A DNA stretch of 64,000 bases from Allium sativum (GCA_030737875.1 CM060910.1:68704501-68768500), one strand, 5' to 3'; positions 37,415 through 50,913 are shown, numbered from the stretch's first letter. The notes: generated from the sequence alone by a model not told the origin. Program-made: numbers and translations.

Positions 37415-37423
37415 TATAAATTA
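37415..37423 (+). promoter_or_regulatory. Candidate LTR TATA box
   Basis: TATAAATTA in GCAGTTATAAATTAGGCC, about 590 bp into the LTR. A pyrimidine-rich stretch precedes it and the GC-rich leader follows. The same TATAAATTA is found on the minus strand at 6804-6796, next to the Mutator-like insertion. Confidence 0.55.
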
Positions 37424-39049
37424 GGCCATACCAGTACTGTTTTTATTCATTCTAAACCCACGAAATCCTTCTGAGATTTTCTTTCCCCCTTTGTTCTTTA
37501 ATTCACCGATTAGGAAATAAAATCGCGAATTCAAAATTTGTATTGAGGGGTCGCGATTGTTGATTGGAAGGGAAGAGGGGTTCGACGAGGGTTGTCGCGG
37601 GTTTCTCTTGAGCAGCAGTGAGGATTGAGGAGATTCCGATCTCGAGGGAGGCTCGACACTTGAATATACGGCGATTTGAGGGGTTTCGATCAATGCCTGT
37701 AGCAGCAGAAGGGGTCGCAAATTGTGTTAGGGCATCGAGTTCGAATTCGCCGTGGTTACAGAAAAGGGGCGACGCGACCTTGTCTAAAGTTCCTCGACGA
37801 GCAGAGACCTGCGATGATGGTAGTGACTGGCAGGAAGGGCGCGATGTAGTCATGAGGAGGACTGGAGTGCGATAGTGGATGTTTGGAGGGGTCGGTCTGT
37901 TCATTTTTGATGGTACGGGTGCGATGGTGATGAACTGTTTTGGGGATTTTGGTCTGGACAGAGGATAGTTGAGGCATTTCAACGGTCCAGTGGTGGAAAA
38001 TGGTGCAATTCTAATAGACGACAGCAAGGTGTTTGTTGAAATGCCGTATTGAGAAAGTTTTGCTCGAGCTGATTGCATTAGTAGGAGCTATTCAGTAATT
38101 CGCTGTGTCGATTAGTTGAGTAGTTGCATGGCCGTAAGGTACGTGGTTTCGAATTCAATTTACATCGAAAAATTTATTTATTTTATTAGATTAAATAAAT
38201 AAAGGTTAAATCGATAATTTAACTTAATCATCATAGGTACAAATTGATTTACTCGAGTCGGTTTATAAGAAGCAACATTTCGGGAATAAATTGGATATTC
38301 GTCAAATGAAACCAATGTGAGTAAATCTCACTCACCTTTAGAATTATATTTTATTTCATTAAAAATAATTGTCTGTTGCTGTGTGAATGTTTTATGCTTG
38401 TTTTATATATACTAGTTATTTAGGCTATATATATATATATATTGGGTGATTGATTGGTTGGATTCCCGCAGTCTCATTAGCGGATGCCCGCAGTTTCATA
38501 GCGGATGATTACCCTATACGCCCCACGCTATGATTAGTGGATGACCTTCTATACCGCGATATTCTGCCATGAAGCAGAATGGGTATTATTTATGTGCTAA
38601 CATCTGTGGATGCAGGAAAACAGGTTGGAGGAATCCAACTGGATTCCTCAAAAATATATTATCTGTTTGTTTATTTGTTTGCATATATATATTTTTATAT
38701 ATGATGTGTTAGAAAAATAAATAATTGGTTGCTTTGTGTGTTTTATCACTGGGCTTAAGTAATGATAATTAAAAATATCATGAAAGGATATTGGCGATTT
38801 AAAAAGGGAAAATTCTATTTTTTAAATAGAATTTGAATTTTAAATGGAATAAAAATATAAACTTGTTTTTGAAAATAAAACAAGAAGTTTCTTTTTAAAC
38901 GAAGTTTATAAATAGTTCTTTTATAACGAAGTTATAAATGAAGTAAAAAGGATTATCATTTGATAATTCAGAAATAGAAATACAAGCGTGAAATTGGGAT
39001 TTGGAATGGGATTTCAAAGTAGGATGTGAAATGAAATTTTTAAATATAT

Positions 39050-40400
39050 AACTCAAATGAAATTTGAGTATAACATTTGAATTTTAAAAAGTGGTTTAAA
39101 TATTTGAAATTTAAAAAGAGATTGAATATTAGAAATTCAAATAGAAGTTCAAATAGAATTTGAATAGACGAAATTTGAATGAAAAATAGAAATTTGAATT
39201 CAAGGAATTAAAATAAAATGTGAATTCAAAGGAATTGGAATAAGAAATTCAAATAGAGATTTGAATGTAGAATTTCAAAATAGAATTTGAAATATAGAAT
39301 TTCAAAGAAAAATTGAATAGAATTTGAAATATAGTATTTCAAAGAAGAATTCAAATGTGAAATTTGAATAGGGATTTGAATGGAATTTAAACATGAAATT
39401 TGAATTGAGATTTGAAATAGAAATTCAAGTGTTGAATTTGAACATGGAATTGAACATAGAAATTCAAGTAGAAATTTGAATATGAGATTTCAAAATAGAA
39501 TTTGAAATAAACTTTGAAAATAGGATTTCAAAGTAGAATTGGAAATAGAATTTCAAACAGGATTTCAAAATAGGGAATCCAAAGGGTTTTGAAATGGAAT
39601 TTGAATTCAAGGGAATTCAAATGGGTTTGAATAAAGAAATTCCAATGGGATTTGAATATGAGATTTCAAATAGAAATTTAAATGAAGTTTAAATGTTTAA
39701 AATCCAAATATGATTTTCAAATATAACCATTCAAAAGGGATTTGATTATAGAATTTAAAGTAGAATTTAATTCAAAGGAATTCAAAAACAGAATTCGAAC
39801 AGATTGAAACGAGAATTTGAATATAGGATTTAAATAGAAAGAGACCTTGAGTATGGAATTTCAAAGGGTCAAAATGGATTTTGAAAATAAAATTCAAATA
39901 GAATTTGTATATATAACATATAAATAGAATTTGTATATTGGATAGAATTTGAATATATTGAATGTGAATATACAGAAATTTGAATTCAAAGGAATTCAAA
40001 TAGAATTTGAATTCAAAGGAATTCAAATGGATTTGAAGAAAGGGAGTTCAAATGAAATTCAAATATAGAATTTGAAAATAGTGGAGTTTAAACATAGAAT
40101 TTGAATAAGAGGAATTCAAATGGGATTTAAACTGTGGGATTTGAATAGAGAATCCAAATGGAATATGGAATTTGAATATAGAATTCAAATAGAAAATTCA
40201 ACGGGGATTTGAATATAGAAATTCAAATGGAGTTTGAATATATGAAATTCAAAGGAAATGCAAATATAGAGTTTGAACGTAGTAATTCAAATGGGATTGG
40301 AATAAAGGCAATTCGAAAATAGAAATTCAAATAGAATTTGAAAAATAGAAGTGAATTGAGATTTGAATATAGAATTTCAAACAGAAGTGAAATAGATCGG
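39050..40400. repeat. ATTTGAAT/ATTCAAAT palindromic minisatellite
   Basis: About 1.35 kb of irregular 14-30 bp units built on AGAATTTGAATATAGAAATT and its near complement AATTCAAAT. The motif is self-complementary. The same array with few changes is at 46406-47756 in the 3' LTR. Confidence 0.9.
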
Positions 40401-42674
40401 AAATGCTATGTTGATTCGGGAGAAGTTGATTTGATATATGTTGAAATCGAGTTAAATTTATTTTAACGAAGTTAAGAAGTTTATATATATAAATATAATT
40501 AAAACGAACTCGCCGCAGCGCTGCAGTTCGTAAAATAGTGATTCAAACTTCAATCGAGTATACAGAACGCAATTGAAGTCGAAATTCTTCGAAACAAGAA
40601 ACGTCAGGACCGATTCAATAATAGTTTTCTAATGAAGGAGAAAAATCTGAATTTCGTCATATAGATTTTGAGTTATGTCAAAATCAAAATTTCAAAATGC
40701 AGCGCCATAAACCATTATAAACCATAATGGATTTTTATATATAAATATTGGGATTTTTAAGCAAATAAAAATCCGGATTGCCATTTAAAAATCTAGACTT
40801 GAGTTAGAAAATAAATGTGGACTCAAGTGAAGTAAAGAAGATGATTTTTGAAACAATAATCCTATTTTTGATTATTGAATAGAATTAACTAAATCAAAGG
40901 AGAATTAGTTAATTGAGTTTGAACTAAAGTCGAACTTTGAAAAGTGAAATTTGGAATTGTAAATATATATTCGAAATCGAATATAGAACTAAAATTGAAA
41001 TTTGAATTCAATTGATGGATAAGTAAGTGGAAATGTATTTGAAAGCGTGTTATATTCAAATATACAAGCGAGATAGGCAGAGAGTTAGTTAAAGAATTAC
41101 TTTAACGAATTGAGTCAAACGAGTGTATGAAGTTGAAATAAATTGGACAGGTATAGACATACAGGAGACAGGTATGGGACAAGGATAATGCAGATTTAAA
41201 TTTATGTGCTCGACAAAAAGGTACATGTTTAATTCATATATGGGTTTTATGCGCCGTATCGGCAAGCCGCTTGGCTTCTTCTTTTTCTTTTTGAGATTAG
41301 AAGATACCGGGAAGCTATTTGAAATTTCCCGATGCTCCCGATACAGGGGAGGTTATGGCGAAATTTTCCGGAAATTTTAGGAGTTAGAATATTTTTAAGA
41401 TATTTCGATAATTTGAAATCATCGTATCGACGTATTGAATTCAATAGTAAAATCGAATGGTGTGAACAAAAAGGAATAGAGATAAGTGATTGGAATTGTT
41501 TCCAATTGCAAATAGAGATTTTTCTAATATATAGAAAATAAAAGAAGTTGATATTTGGAAACGTTTTCCAAATGGCATAAGAGGCCGAAGTGATTATTGA
41601 AAATATTTGGTTAACAAATATTGATAGGGAAATAGAGAAGTGGTTTAATTAATGAAATATTAATTAAGGAGCCCAGTGATTTGTTTGATATGTTGGATGA
41701 ACACTTGTTTTTATTCGATAGTTAAATCACAGACTATCGAAGTTTTGACCATCGTTGTCAATATGGAGAGACCGGTTGGATTATTATCCGAAGAACCACT
41801 CCGTATCGGCATAAGCGTTGCGAACCAAGTATGCTGAATATATTGAAGACGGAGTAAAGTGCAAGGGCTTTTCTATTTATAGAAATAGTGCCTTCGGTTT
41901 CGTTCAATCCCAGAACGAACGTATATGGACGAATGTCTGACAGAGTATTTCCAATGATCAAATGGGTTGGTCTGTATGAATATATATATGGTTGCAACGG
42001 ATTTATCCCTTAGCATAATATCCAGAATATTTGTGCAAACTCAACTAGTGATTAACGGATCTGACAATGTGGCATTCAAAGTGATTGTGCTATCAATGAA
42101 TGGTAAGTATGCAGGCCTCAACAACCGGGAAAGGACAAAAATCGGGCAGGCAGCATGGCTATGTGGGTCGCACCCATTAGGGTGTATAATCACCTATCTA
42201 GAGAAATTCCTTTTGTTTCTAAATCTATCGATTCTGCCCATTCGGGAAACGGTGGTTTGAGTCCAACCGTTGGTGATATACATTCGATACACTCAAGCGA
42301 AATGAGTGGTCGGTCATGTGTGGGCCGGGGTTACAAGATGTTCTTGTTGAACCCAGGTGTATTCGCCTCTAGAGATACATCATCGGAAGGTGGTCCCATA
42401 CCTTGTCATGTTGGAAATCCAATCTCCAATAAGCGCCATGCGGTTTTTGATTTTATACTATATATGTGGAGCGTGAGATGCAAGCGTTCTGCTATTTGGT
42501 TATTTACTTGGTGTAGACATTATTATAATATCATTGGATTTGATATCAAAGTATTTTGGGTTATAGTAAGGTAAAAACCGTCCGTGTTTATGTGTGGGCT
42601 GGTCTTACTATTATCTTTTCTTTTGAAAAGATTTTTAAAGTTAAACAAGTGGTTGGAGTTTACTCACACCAGTC

Positions 42675-42750
42675 CCATGACTGACCCAGAGTTTATTTTG
42701 TTTTGTTTTCCCTAAACTCTTGGGTGCCCAAATTTGTACGGGCAGTCAAG
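42675..42750 (+). promoter_or_regulatory. Shared LTR 3'-proximal block
   Basis: CCCATGACTGACCCAGAGTT, T-rich gap, CTCTTGGGTGCCC, then TACGGGCAGTC. Found in all LTR types here, 340-450 bp before the LTR end. Confidence 0.55.
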
Positions 42751-43097
42751 TGTTTCAGGCTTTTACAGATACACTTGGAGGAGCTTGAAGCAGGAGGCTT
42801 CAACGTTAGTTATTTAGAGTTTACTTCCGCTGAATCAAATGTTATGTGTACTCTGATGATGGTATGTGTATATGTACAAACAGATTTGTATTTCAAAGCT
42901 TATGTTATAGAATATATTTTATTTGTTCCGCTGTGAGTTGTGATCTTCGTTTTTTTCTTCTATTCTAATATTTCTTTCTTTCTATTTCTCATCCTCTAAC
43001 TTCTTTCTAATAATGAGTCGTATTTCTGTGTTATTTGGGTTGGACGCGTGGTGTATTTAGTCAACTCAGGTAGCTCGGATTTGCGGGTCGTTACAGG

Positions 43098-43109
43098 TGG
43101 TATCAGAGC
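43098..43109 (+). other. Primer-binding site, initiator Met tRNA
   Basis: TGGTATCAGAGC two bases after the 5' LTR (spacer GG). Confidence 0.93.
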
Positions 43110-44160
43110 TTAGGTTGAGCGAATACGTAGGCTTGTTGGGGGTTGTGCTCATTAGAGATAGGGTCAGTAGTACCCTAGAATGAGTTGAGCGTATATTTAC
43201 GAGAGAGCGTATTTGTTAATTGATATAAAAATTGTTTTATATTGTGTTGGCTAGTCTGTTGAGTGGTTTATGAATTCTGGTCGAATCGTGGGACGCCACA
43301 AAGTCGATAGGAATTTCTAAACACTTGAACAGAAAATACGACATGATATTGTTTTTAAGTGGGTAAATGAAATAATTTTACCCGAAATTTACTTTGATAT
43401 AGAAAGAGTAATTTTCTAGAATTATTATTATATGGATGTGTTGGATGTTGACTTTATAATCAAACGAGATTATAAAATTGAAATGGTTATATATAACCAA
43501 ATAGAACTTGTATATGAATTAAATATACAAATGAGATGAATTAGAATTTAATTCAAACCAGAATTAAGAATTCAAAATCCTGGGAAGTTGAAAATATTTT
43601 TCAAAGTATATTAAAATAATATAGATTTGTTTTAGAAGGATTTGAAAGAAAATCGTGGATTTTGAAATAATAAAGCACTGAACTCACTTCAGTGGCTGGG
43701 AAATAATTCTGATGATGATTGCAACATCATCAGTGTTCATTTTCAAGTTTCTAAGTGATGGATTGCTACCTTAGAAAGTTTTGTTGGAAATTTGTTGAAG
43801 GAAACATGTTGTTTTGAGAAGAATTCAAATGTTTTGAATTTGAATTAGTTATAAATATATGGGATTTCAAAAGAATTTGAAAAGAAAAACCCAGGGATTT
43901 AAATTCTGGAATTTAAATTTAACTTAAACAAGTTAAATGGGTCGAAGTGAATAAATTGATTTGAATAGGTTTATTGGAATATAGATTGGATATAAATGGA
44001 TTGATCGTAGATCATTCGAATCAAATATGTGAAAACCAAAAGTTTTGGTTGGAGCTAATTTGTTGAAATATGAAGCAGTGAGTTTCAACATAAAGGAGTT
44101 TTGAAAAGTTAGTGAGTTTATAGTATTTTTTCTACCTTAGCAATTTCGAGGACGAAATTA

Positions 44161-44177
44161 TTTTAAGGGGGGAAGAA
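44161..44177 (+). other. Polypurine tract
   Basis: TTTTAAGGGGGGAAGAA directly before TGTAACGACCC of the 3' LTR. Confidence 0.93.
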
Positions 44178-44770
44178 TGTAACGACCCAGGTTTTTGAAC
44201 GATTTATTTTAAATATTTAATATCGTTTAAATATTGTGTTGGTAATATAAAAGAATTTTTATATTGAATTTATCGATTAAATAATCGAAATACGATTTAA
44301 TTTGATAATTATCAAAATACGAGAACTAAACAATTTAATTCAAAGGTAAAATTGAATCGAAAACAGTTTAGATAATCAATGTATATATACGATTTAAATA
44401 TGAACAATGATAATTGAAATTATTTGTTAAATTTATTTGTCTTGAATTTAACTTGATTTAATATGGTTATTTTATATTACATTCAAATTAAATTATATAA
44501 TCAGTCTCGTTGAATTCAGAATAGTGAATAATGTTGGGAACATCAGTCGTTTGCTGAAATTTGGTTCGGGGTTTTTAAATTAAAGAACCGCGATATAGTT
44601 TAGTTTTAATTAAAGAAAAATTCAAATCAAAATGTTTTCAATCCTTCAGCCGACCTATCTGCATACCTACCTATGTGTCTAACTGCATTCCTTTCCATTC
44701 ATGTCTCGCGCCTCCCATATCAAGCAGACAAATACTTAATGGACTCGTCCTCTTTATCTCTTCTCGCAGT

Positions 44771-44779
44771 TATAAATTA
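44771..44779 (+). promoter_or_regulatory. Candidate LTR TATA box
   Basis: TATAAATTA, copy of 37415-37423 in the 3' LTR. In this place it could drive transcription out of the element into the host LTR. Confidence 0.5.
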
Positions 44780-46405
44780 GGCCATACCAGTACTGTTTTT
44801 ATTCATTCTAAACCCACGAAATCCTTCTGAGATTTTCTTTCCCCCTTTGTTCTTTAATTCACCGATTAGGAAATAAAATCGCGAATTCAAAATTTGTATT
44901 GAGGGGTCGCGATTGTTGATTGGAAGGGAAGAGGGGTTCGACGAGGGTTGTCGCGGGTTTCTCTTGAGCAGCAGTGAGGATTGAGGAGATTCCGATCTCG
45001 AGGGAGGCTCGACACTTGAATATACGACGATTTGAGGGGTTTCGATCAATGCCTGTAGCAGCAGAAGGGGTCGCAAATTGTGTTAGGGCATCGAGTTCGA
45101 ATTCGCCGTGGTTACAGAAAAGGGGCGACGCGACCTTGTCTAAAGTTCCTCGACGAGCAGAGACCTGCGATGATGGTAGTGACTGGCAGGAAGGGCGCGA
45201 TGTAGTCATGAGGAGGACTGGAGTGCGATAGTGGATGTTTGGAGGGGTCGGTCTGTTCATTTTTGATGGTACGGGTGCGATGGTGATGAACTGTTTTGGG
45301 GATTTTGGTCTGGACAGAGGATAGTTGAGGCATTTCAACGGTCCAGTGGTGGAAAATGGTGCAATTCTAATAGACGACAGCAAGGTGTTTGTTGAAATGC
45401 CGTATTGAGAAAGTTTTGCTCGAGCTGATTGCATTAGTAGGAGCTATTCAGTAATTCGCTGTGTCGATTAGTTGAGTAGTTGCATGGCCGTAAGGTACGT
45501 GGTTTCGAATTCAATTTACATCGAAAAATTTATTTATTTTATTAGATTAAATAAATAAAGGTTAAATCGATAATTTAACTTAATCATCATAGGTACAAAT
45601 TGATTTACTCGAGTCGGTTTATAAGAAGCAACATTTCGGGAATAAATTGGATATTCGTCAAATGAAACCAATGTGAGTAAATCTCACTCACCTTTAGAAT
45701 TATATTTTATTTCATTAAAAATAATTGTCTGTTGCTGTGTGAATGTTTTATGCTTGTTTTATATATATTAGTTATTTAGGCTATATATATATATATATTG
45801 GGTGATTGATTGGTTGGATTCCCGCAGTCTCATTAGCGGATGCCCGCAGTTTCATAGCGGATGATTACCCTATACGCCCCACGCTATGATTAGTGGATGA
45901 CCTTCTATACCGCGATATTCTGCCACGAAGCAGAATGGGTATTATTTATGTGCTAACATCTGTGGATGCAGGAAAACAGGTTGGAGGAATCCAACTGGAT
46001 TCCTCAAAAATATATTATCTGTTTGTTTATTTGTTTGCATATATATATTTTTATATATGATGTGTTAGAAAAATAAATAATTGGTTGCTTTGTGTGTTTT
46101 ATCACTGGGCTTAAGTAATGATAATTAAAAATATCATGAAAGGATATTGGCGATTTAAAAAGGGAAAATTCTATTTTTTAAATAGAATTTGAATTTTAAA
46201 TGGAATAAAAATATAAACTTGTTTTTGAAAATAAAACAAGAAGTTTCTTTTTAAACGAAGTTTATAAATAGTTCTTTTATAACGAAGTTATAAATGAAGT
46301 AAAAAGGATTATCATTTGATAATTCAGAAATAGAAATACAAGCGTGAAATTAGGATTTGGAATGGGATTTCAAAGTAGGATGTGAAATGAAATTTTTAAA
46401 TATAT

Positions 46406-47756
46406 AACTCAAATGAAATTTGAGTATAACATTTGAATTTTAAAAAGTGGTTTAAATATTTGAAATTTAAAAAGAGATTGAATATTAGAAATTCAAATAG
46501 AAGTTCAAATAGAATTTGAATAGACGAAATTTGAATGAAAAATAGAAATTTGAATTCAAGGAATTAAAATAAAATGTGAATTCAAAGGAATTGGAATAAG
46601 AAATTCAAATAGAGATTTGAATGTAGAATTTCAAAATAGAATTTGAAATATAGAATTTCAAAGAAAAATTGAATAGAATTTGAAATATAGTATTTCAAAG
46701 AAGAATTCAAATGTGAAATTTGAATAGGGATTTGAATGGAATTTAAACATGAAATTTGAATTGAGATTTGAAATAGAAATTCAAGTGTTGAATTTGAACA
46801 TGGAATTGAACATAGAAATTCAAGTAGAAATTTGAATATGAGATTTCAAAATAGAATTTGAAATAAACTTTGAAAATAGGATTTCAAAGTAGAATTGGAA
46901 ATAGAATTTCAAACAGGATTTCAAAATAGGGAATCCAAAGGGTTTTGAAATGGAATTTGAATTCAAGGGAATTCAAATGGGTTTGAATAAAGAAATTCCA
47001 ATGGGATTTGAATATGAGATTTCAAATAGAAATTTAAATGAAGTTTAAATGTTTAAAATCCAAATATGATTTACAAATATAACCATTCAAAAGGGATTTG
47101 ATTATAGAATTTAAAGTAGAATTTAATTCAAAGGAATTCAAAAACAGAATTCGGACAGATTGAAACGAGAATTTGAATATAGGATTTAAATAGAAAGAGA
47201 CCTTGAGTATGGAATTTCAAAGGGTCAAAATGGATTTTGAAAATAAAATTCAAATAGAATTTGTATATATAACATATAAATAGAATTTGTATATTGGATA
47301 GAATTTGAATATATTGAATGTGAATATACAGAAATTTGAATTCAAAGGAATTCAAATAGAATTTGAATTCAAAGGAATTCAAATGGATTTGAAGAAAGGG
47401 AGTTCAAATGAAATTCAAATATAGAATTTGAAAATAGTGGAGTTTAAACATAGAATTTGAATAAGAGGAATTCAAATGGGATTTAAACTGTGGGATTTGA
47501 ATAGAGAATCCAAATGGAATATGGAATTTGAATATAGAATTCAAATAGAAAATTCAACGGGGATTTGAATATAGAAATTCAAATGGAGTTTGAATATATG
47601 AAATTCAAAGGAAATGTAAATATAGAGTTTGAACGTAGTAATTCAAATGGGATTGGAATAAAGGCAATTCGAAAATAGAAATTCAAATAGAATTTGAAAA
47701 ATAGAAGTGAATTGAGATTTGAATATAGAATTTCAAACAGAAGTGAAATAGATCGG
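46406..47756. repeat. ATTTGAAT/ATTCAAAT palindromic minisatellite, 3' LTR copy
   Basis: Unit order and length are the same as at 39050-40400, so the array has not changed copy number since insertion. Confidence 0.9.
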
Positions 47757-50700
47757 AAATGCTATGTTGATTCGGGAGAAGTTGATTTGATATATGTTGA
47801 AATCGAGTTAAATTTATTTTAACTAAGTTAAGAAGTTTATATATATAAATATAATTAAAACGAACTCGCCGCAGCGCTGCAGTTCGTAAAATAGTGATTC
47901 GAACTTCAATCGAGTATACAGAACGCAATTGAAGTCGAAATTCTTCGAAACAAGAAACGTCAGGACCGATTCAATAATAGTTTTCTAATGAAGGAGAAAA
48001 ATCTGAATTTCGTCATATAGATTTTGAGTTATGTCAAAATCAAAATTTCAAAATGCAGCGCCATAAACCATTATAAATCATAATGGATTTTTATATATAA
48101 ATATTGGGATTTTTAAGCAAATAAAAATCCGGATTGCCATTTAAAAATCTAGACTTGAGTTAGAAAATAAATGTGAACTCAAGTGAAGTAAAGAAGATGA
48201 TTTTTGAAACAATAATCCTATTTTTGATTATTGAATAGAATTAACTAAATCAAAGGAGAATTAGTTAATTGAGTTTGAACTAAAGTCGAACTTTGAAAAG
48301 TGAAATTTGGAATTGTAAATATATATTCGAAATCGAATATAGAACTAAAATTGAAATTTGAATTCAATTGATGGATAAGTAAGTGGAAATATATTTGAAA
48401 GCGTGTTATATTCAAATATACAAGCGAGATAGGCAGAGAGTTAGTTAAAGAATTACTTTAACGAATTGAGTCAAACGAGTGTATGAAGTTGAAATAAATT
48501 GGACAGGTATAGACATACAGGAGACAGGTATGGGACAAGGATAATGCAGATTTAAATTTATGTGCTCGACAAAAAGGTACATGTTTAATTCATATATGGG
48601 TTTTATGCGCCGTATCGGCAAGCCGCTTGGCTTCTTCTTTTTCTTTTTGAGATTAGAAGATACCGGGAAGCTATTTGAAATTTCCCGATGCTCCCGATAC
48701 AGGGGAGGTTATGGCGAAATTTTCCGGAAATTTTAGGAGTTAGAATATTTTTAAGATATTTCGATAATTTGAAATCATCGTATCGACGTATTGAATTCGA
48801 TAGTAAAATCGAATGGTGTGAACAAAAAGGAATAGAGATAAGTGATTGGAATTGTTTCCAATTGCAAATAGAGATTTTTCTAATATATAGAAAATAAAAG
48901 AAGTTGATATTTGGAAACGTTTTCCAAATGGCATAAGAGGCCGAAGTGATTATTGAAAATATTTGGTTAACAAATATTGATAGGGAAATAGAGAAGTGGT
49001 TTAATTAATGAAATATTAATTAAGGAGCCCAGTGATTTGTTTGATATGTTGGATGAACACTTGTTTTTATTCGATAGTTAAATCACAGACTATCGAAGTT
49101 TTGACCATCGTTGTCAATATGGAGAGACCGGTTGGATTATTATCCGAAGAACCACTCCGTATCGGCATAAGCGTTGCGAACCAAGTATGCTGAATATATT
49201 GAAGACGGAGTAAAGTGCAAGGGCTTTTCTATTTATAGAAATAGTGCCCTCGGTTTCGTTCAATCCCAGAACGAACGTATATGGACGAATGTCTGACAGA
49301 GTATTTCCAATGATCAAATGGGTTGGTCTGTATGAATATATATATGGTTGCAACGGATTTATCCCTTAGCATAATATCCAGAATATTTGTGCAAACTCAA
49401 CTAGTGATTAACGGATCTGACAATGTGGCATTCAAAGTGATTGTGCTATCAATGAATGGTAAGTATGCAGGCCTCAACAACCGGGAAAGGACAAAAATCG
49501 GGCAGGCAGCATGGCTATGTGGGTCGCACCCATTAGGGTGTATAATCACCTATCTAGAGAAATTCCTTTTGTTTCTAAATCTATCGATTCTGCCCATTCG
49601 GGAAACGGTGGTTTGAGTCCAACCGTTGGTGATATACATTCGATACACTCAAGCGAAATGAGTGGTCGGTCATGTGTGGGCCGGGGTTACAAGATGTTCT
49701 TGTTGAACCCAGGTGTATTCGCCTCTAGAGATACATCATCGGAAGGTGGTCCCATACCTTGTCATGTTGGAAATCCAATCTCCAATAAGCGCCATGCGGT
49801 TTTTGATTTTATACTATATATGTGGAGCGTGAGATGCAAGCGTTCTGCTATTTGGTTATTTACTTGGTGTAGACATTATTATAATATCATTGGATTTGAT
49901 ATCAAAGTATTTTGGGTTATAGTAAGGTAAAAACCGTCCGTGTTTATGTGTGGGCTGGTCTTACTATTATCTTTTCTTTTGAAAAGATTTTTAAAGTTAA
50001 ACAAGTGGTTGGAGTTTACTCACACCAGTCCCATGACTGACCCAGAGTTTATTTTGTTTTGTTTTCCCTAAACTCTTGGGTGCCCAAATTTGTACGGGCA
50101 GTCAAGTGTTTCAGGCTTTTACAGATACACTTGGAGGAGCTTGAAGCAGGAGGCTTCAACGTTAGTTATTTAGAGTTTACTTCCGCTGAATCAAATGTTA
50201 TGTGTACTCTAATGATGGTATGTGTATATGTACAAACAGATTTGTATTTCAAAGCTTATGTTATAGAATATATTTTATTTGTTCCGCTGTGAGTTGTGAT
50301 CTTCGTTTTTTTCTTCTATTCTAATATTTCTTTCTTTCTATTTCTCATCCTCTAACTTCTTTCTAATAATGAGTCGTATTTCTGTGTTATTTGGGTTGGA
50401 CGCGTGGTGTATTTAGTCAACTCAGGTAGCTCGGATTTGCGGGTCGTTACACATAACATGAAATTGGAAATTTGGGGTATTGTCAATATAATTGAAATTG
50501 CAAGTTTGGCCAATGGCATAATTGAATTGGCATGAAGTGGGCATAATGAATTAGCATGTAAATCAAATCACGAGTTCGGGCCTATGTAAATTAAATCAAA
50601 GGATTAAGTTTATGATTGGGCATATGTAGAATTGGGAGTTTGAATATAAAAGCGATTGTAAATTTGATAATTAGCATAAATATGTATTATGAACTTGGGT

Positions 50701-50870
50701 TGTTGGCGTGTGTTGTAATAAAAAAAGATTATAGGCATAAACTTGGGCATTATTTGGACATGAGATTCGATACATGTAATCTTGGCTAGAACTTGATATG
50801 GGTAAAATGGCATAAACTTGGCATACATGTAAATAGGCAAGAATTGGACATATGTAAACTGACTAGAATT

Positions 50871-50872
<2 letters not shown>

Positions 50873-50910
<38 letters not shown>
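50873..50910. repeat. (AT)n microsatellite
   Basis: About 19 AT repeats; the 3' LTR counterpart at 57032-57050 has about half as many, so length changed after insertion. Confidence 0.95.

Positions 50911-50913
<3 letters not shown>

Larger units (their letters stand above)
36822..43095 (+). repeat. 5' LTR of the level-3 element, 6274 bp
   Basis: TGTAACGACCC to GGGTCGTTACA. Order: AT-rich start, TATA box (37415), GC-rich leader (37540-38100), short TA run, palindromic ATTTGAAT/ATTCAAAT array (39050-40400), conserved module (40495-40695), then a 2.3 kb unique part with the shared block (42675-42750). Open frames, including a 191-codon antisense one at 38078-37503, have no recognisable domain. 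Confidence 0.95.
43096..44177 (+). other. Internal region of the level-3 element, non-coding
   Basis: 1082 bp between the LTRs. After the primer site, sequence such as GTGGGACGCCACAAAGTCGA looks like a remnant of a gag leader; the rest is AT-rich with no frame over about 60 codons. The last 60 bases hold GAGGACGAAATT and the polypurine tract. The protein-coding part has been lost completely. Confidence 0.85.
36822..50451 (+). mobile_element. Level-3 young non-autonomous LTR element with giant LTRs
   Basis: 13,630 bp with a perfect CATAA target duplication (36817-36821, 50452-50456); the 3' LTR of the host element shows the empty site. Two 6274-bp LTRs (36822-43095, 44178-50451) flank 1082 bp of internal DNA, so LTRs make up 92% of the element. 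By eye about 15 substitutions and no net indel separate the LTRs (about 0.24%), so insertion is recent; at the commonly assumed 1.3e-8 per site per year this is roughly 0.1 million years. The primer site (43098-43109) and polypurine tract (44161-44177) are intact, but no gag or pol frame exists, so all enzymes must come from other elements. Confidence 0.95.
44178..50451 (+). repeat. 3' LTR of the level-3 element, 6274 bp
   Basis: Identical in length to 36822-43095. Differences seen include A for G at 45028, G for A at 47153, C for T at 49249 and A for G at 50211; most are transitions. Ends directly at the CATAA duplication. Confidence 0.95.

Noticed and set aside
37503..38078. 191-codon antisense open frame, repeated identically at 44859-45434
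   Set aside because: The identity is explained by the two copies being LTRs of one recent element. It lies antisense to the GC-rich leader, overlaps other open frames and shows no domain, signal or codon pattern.
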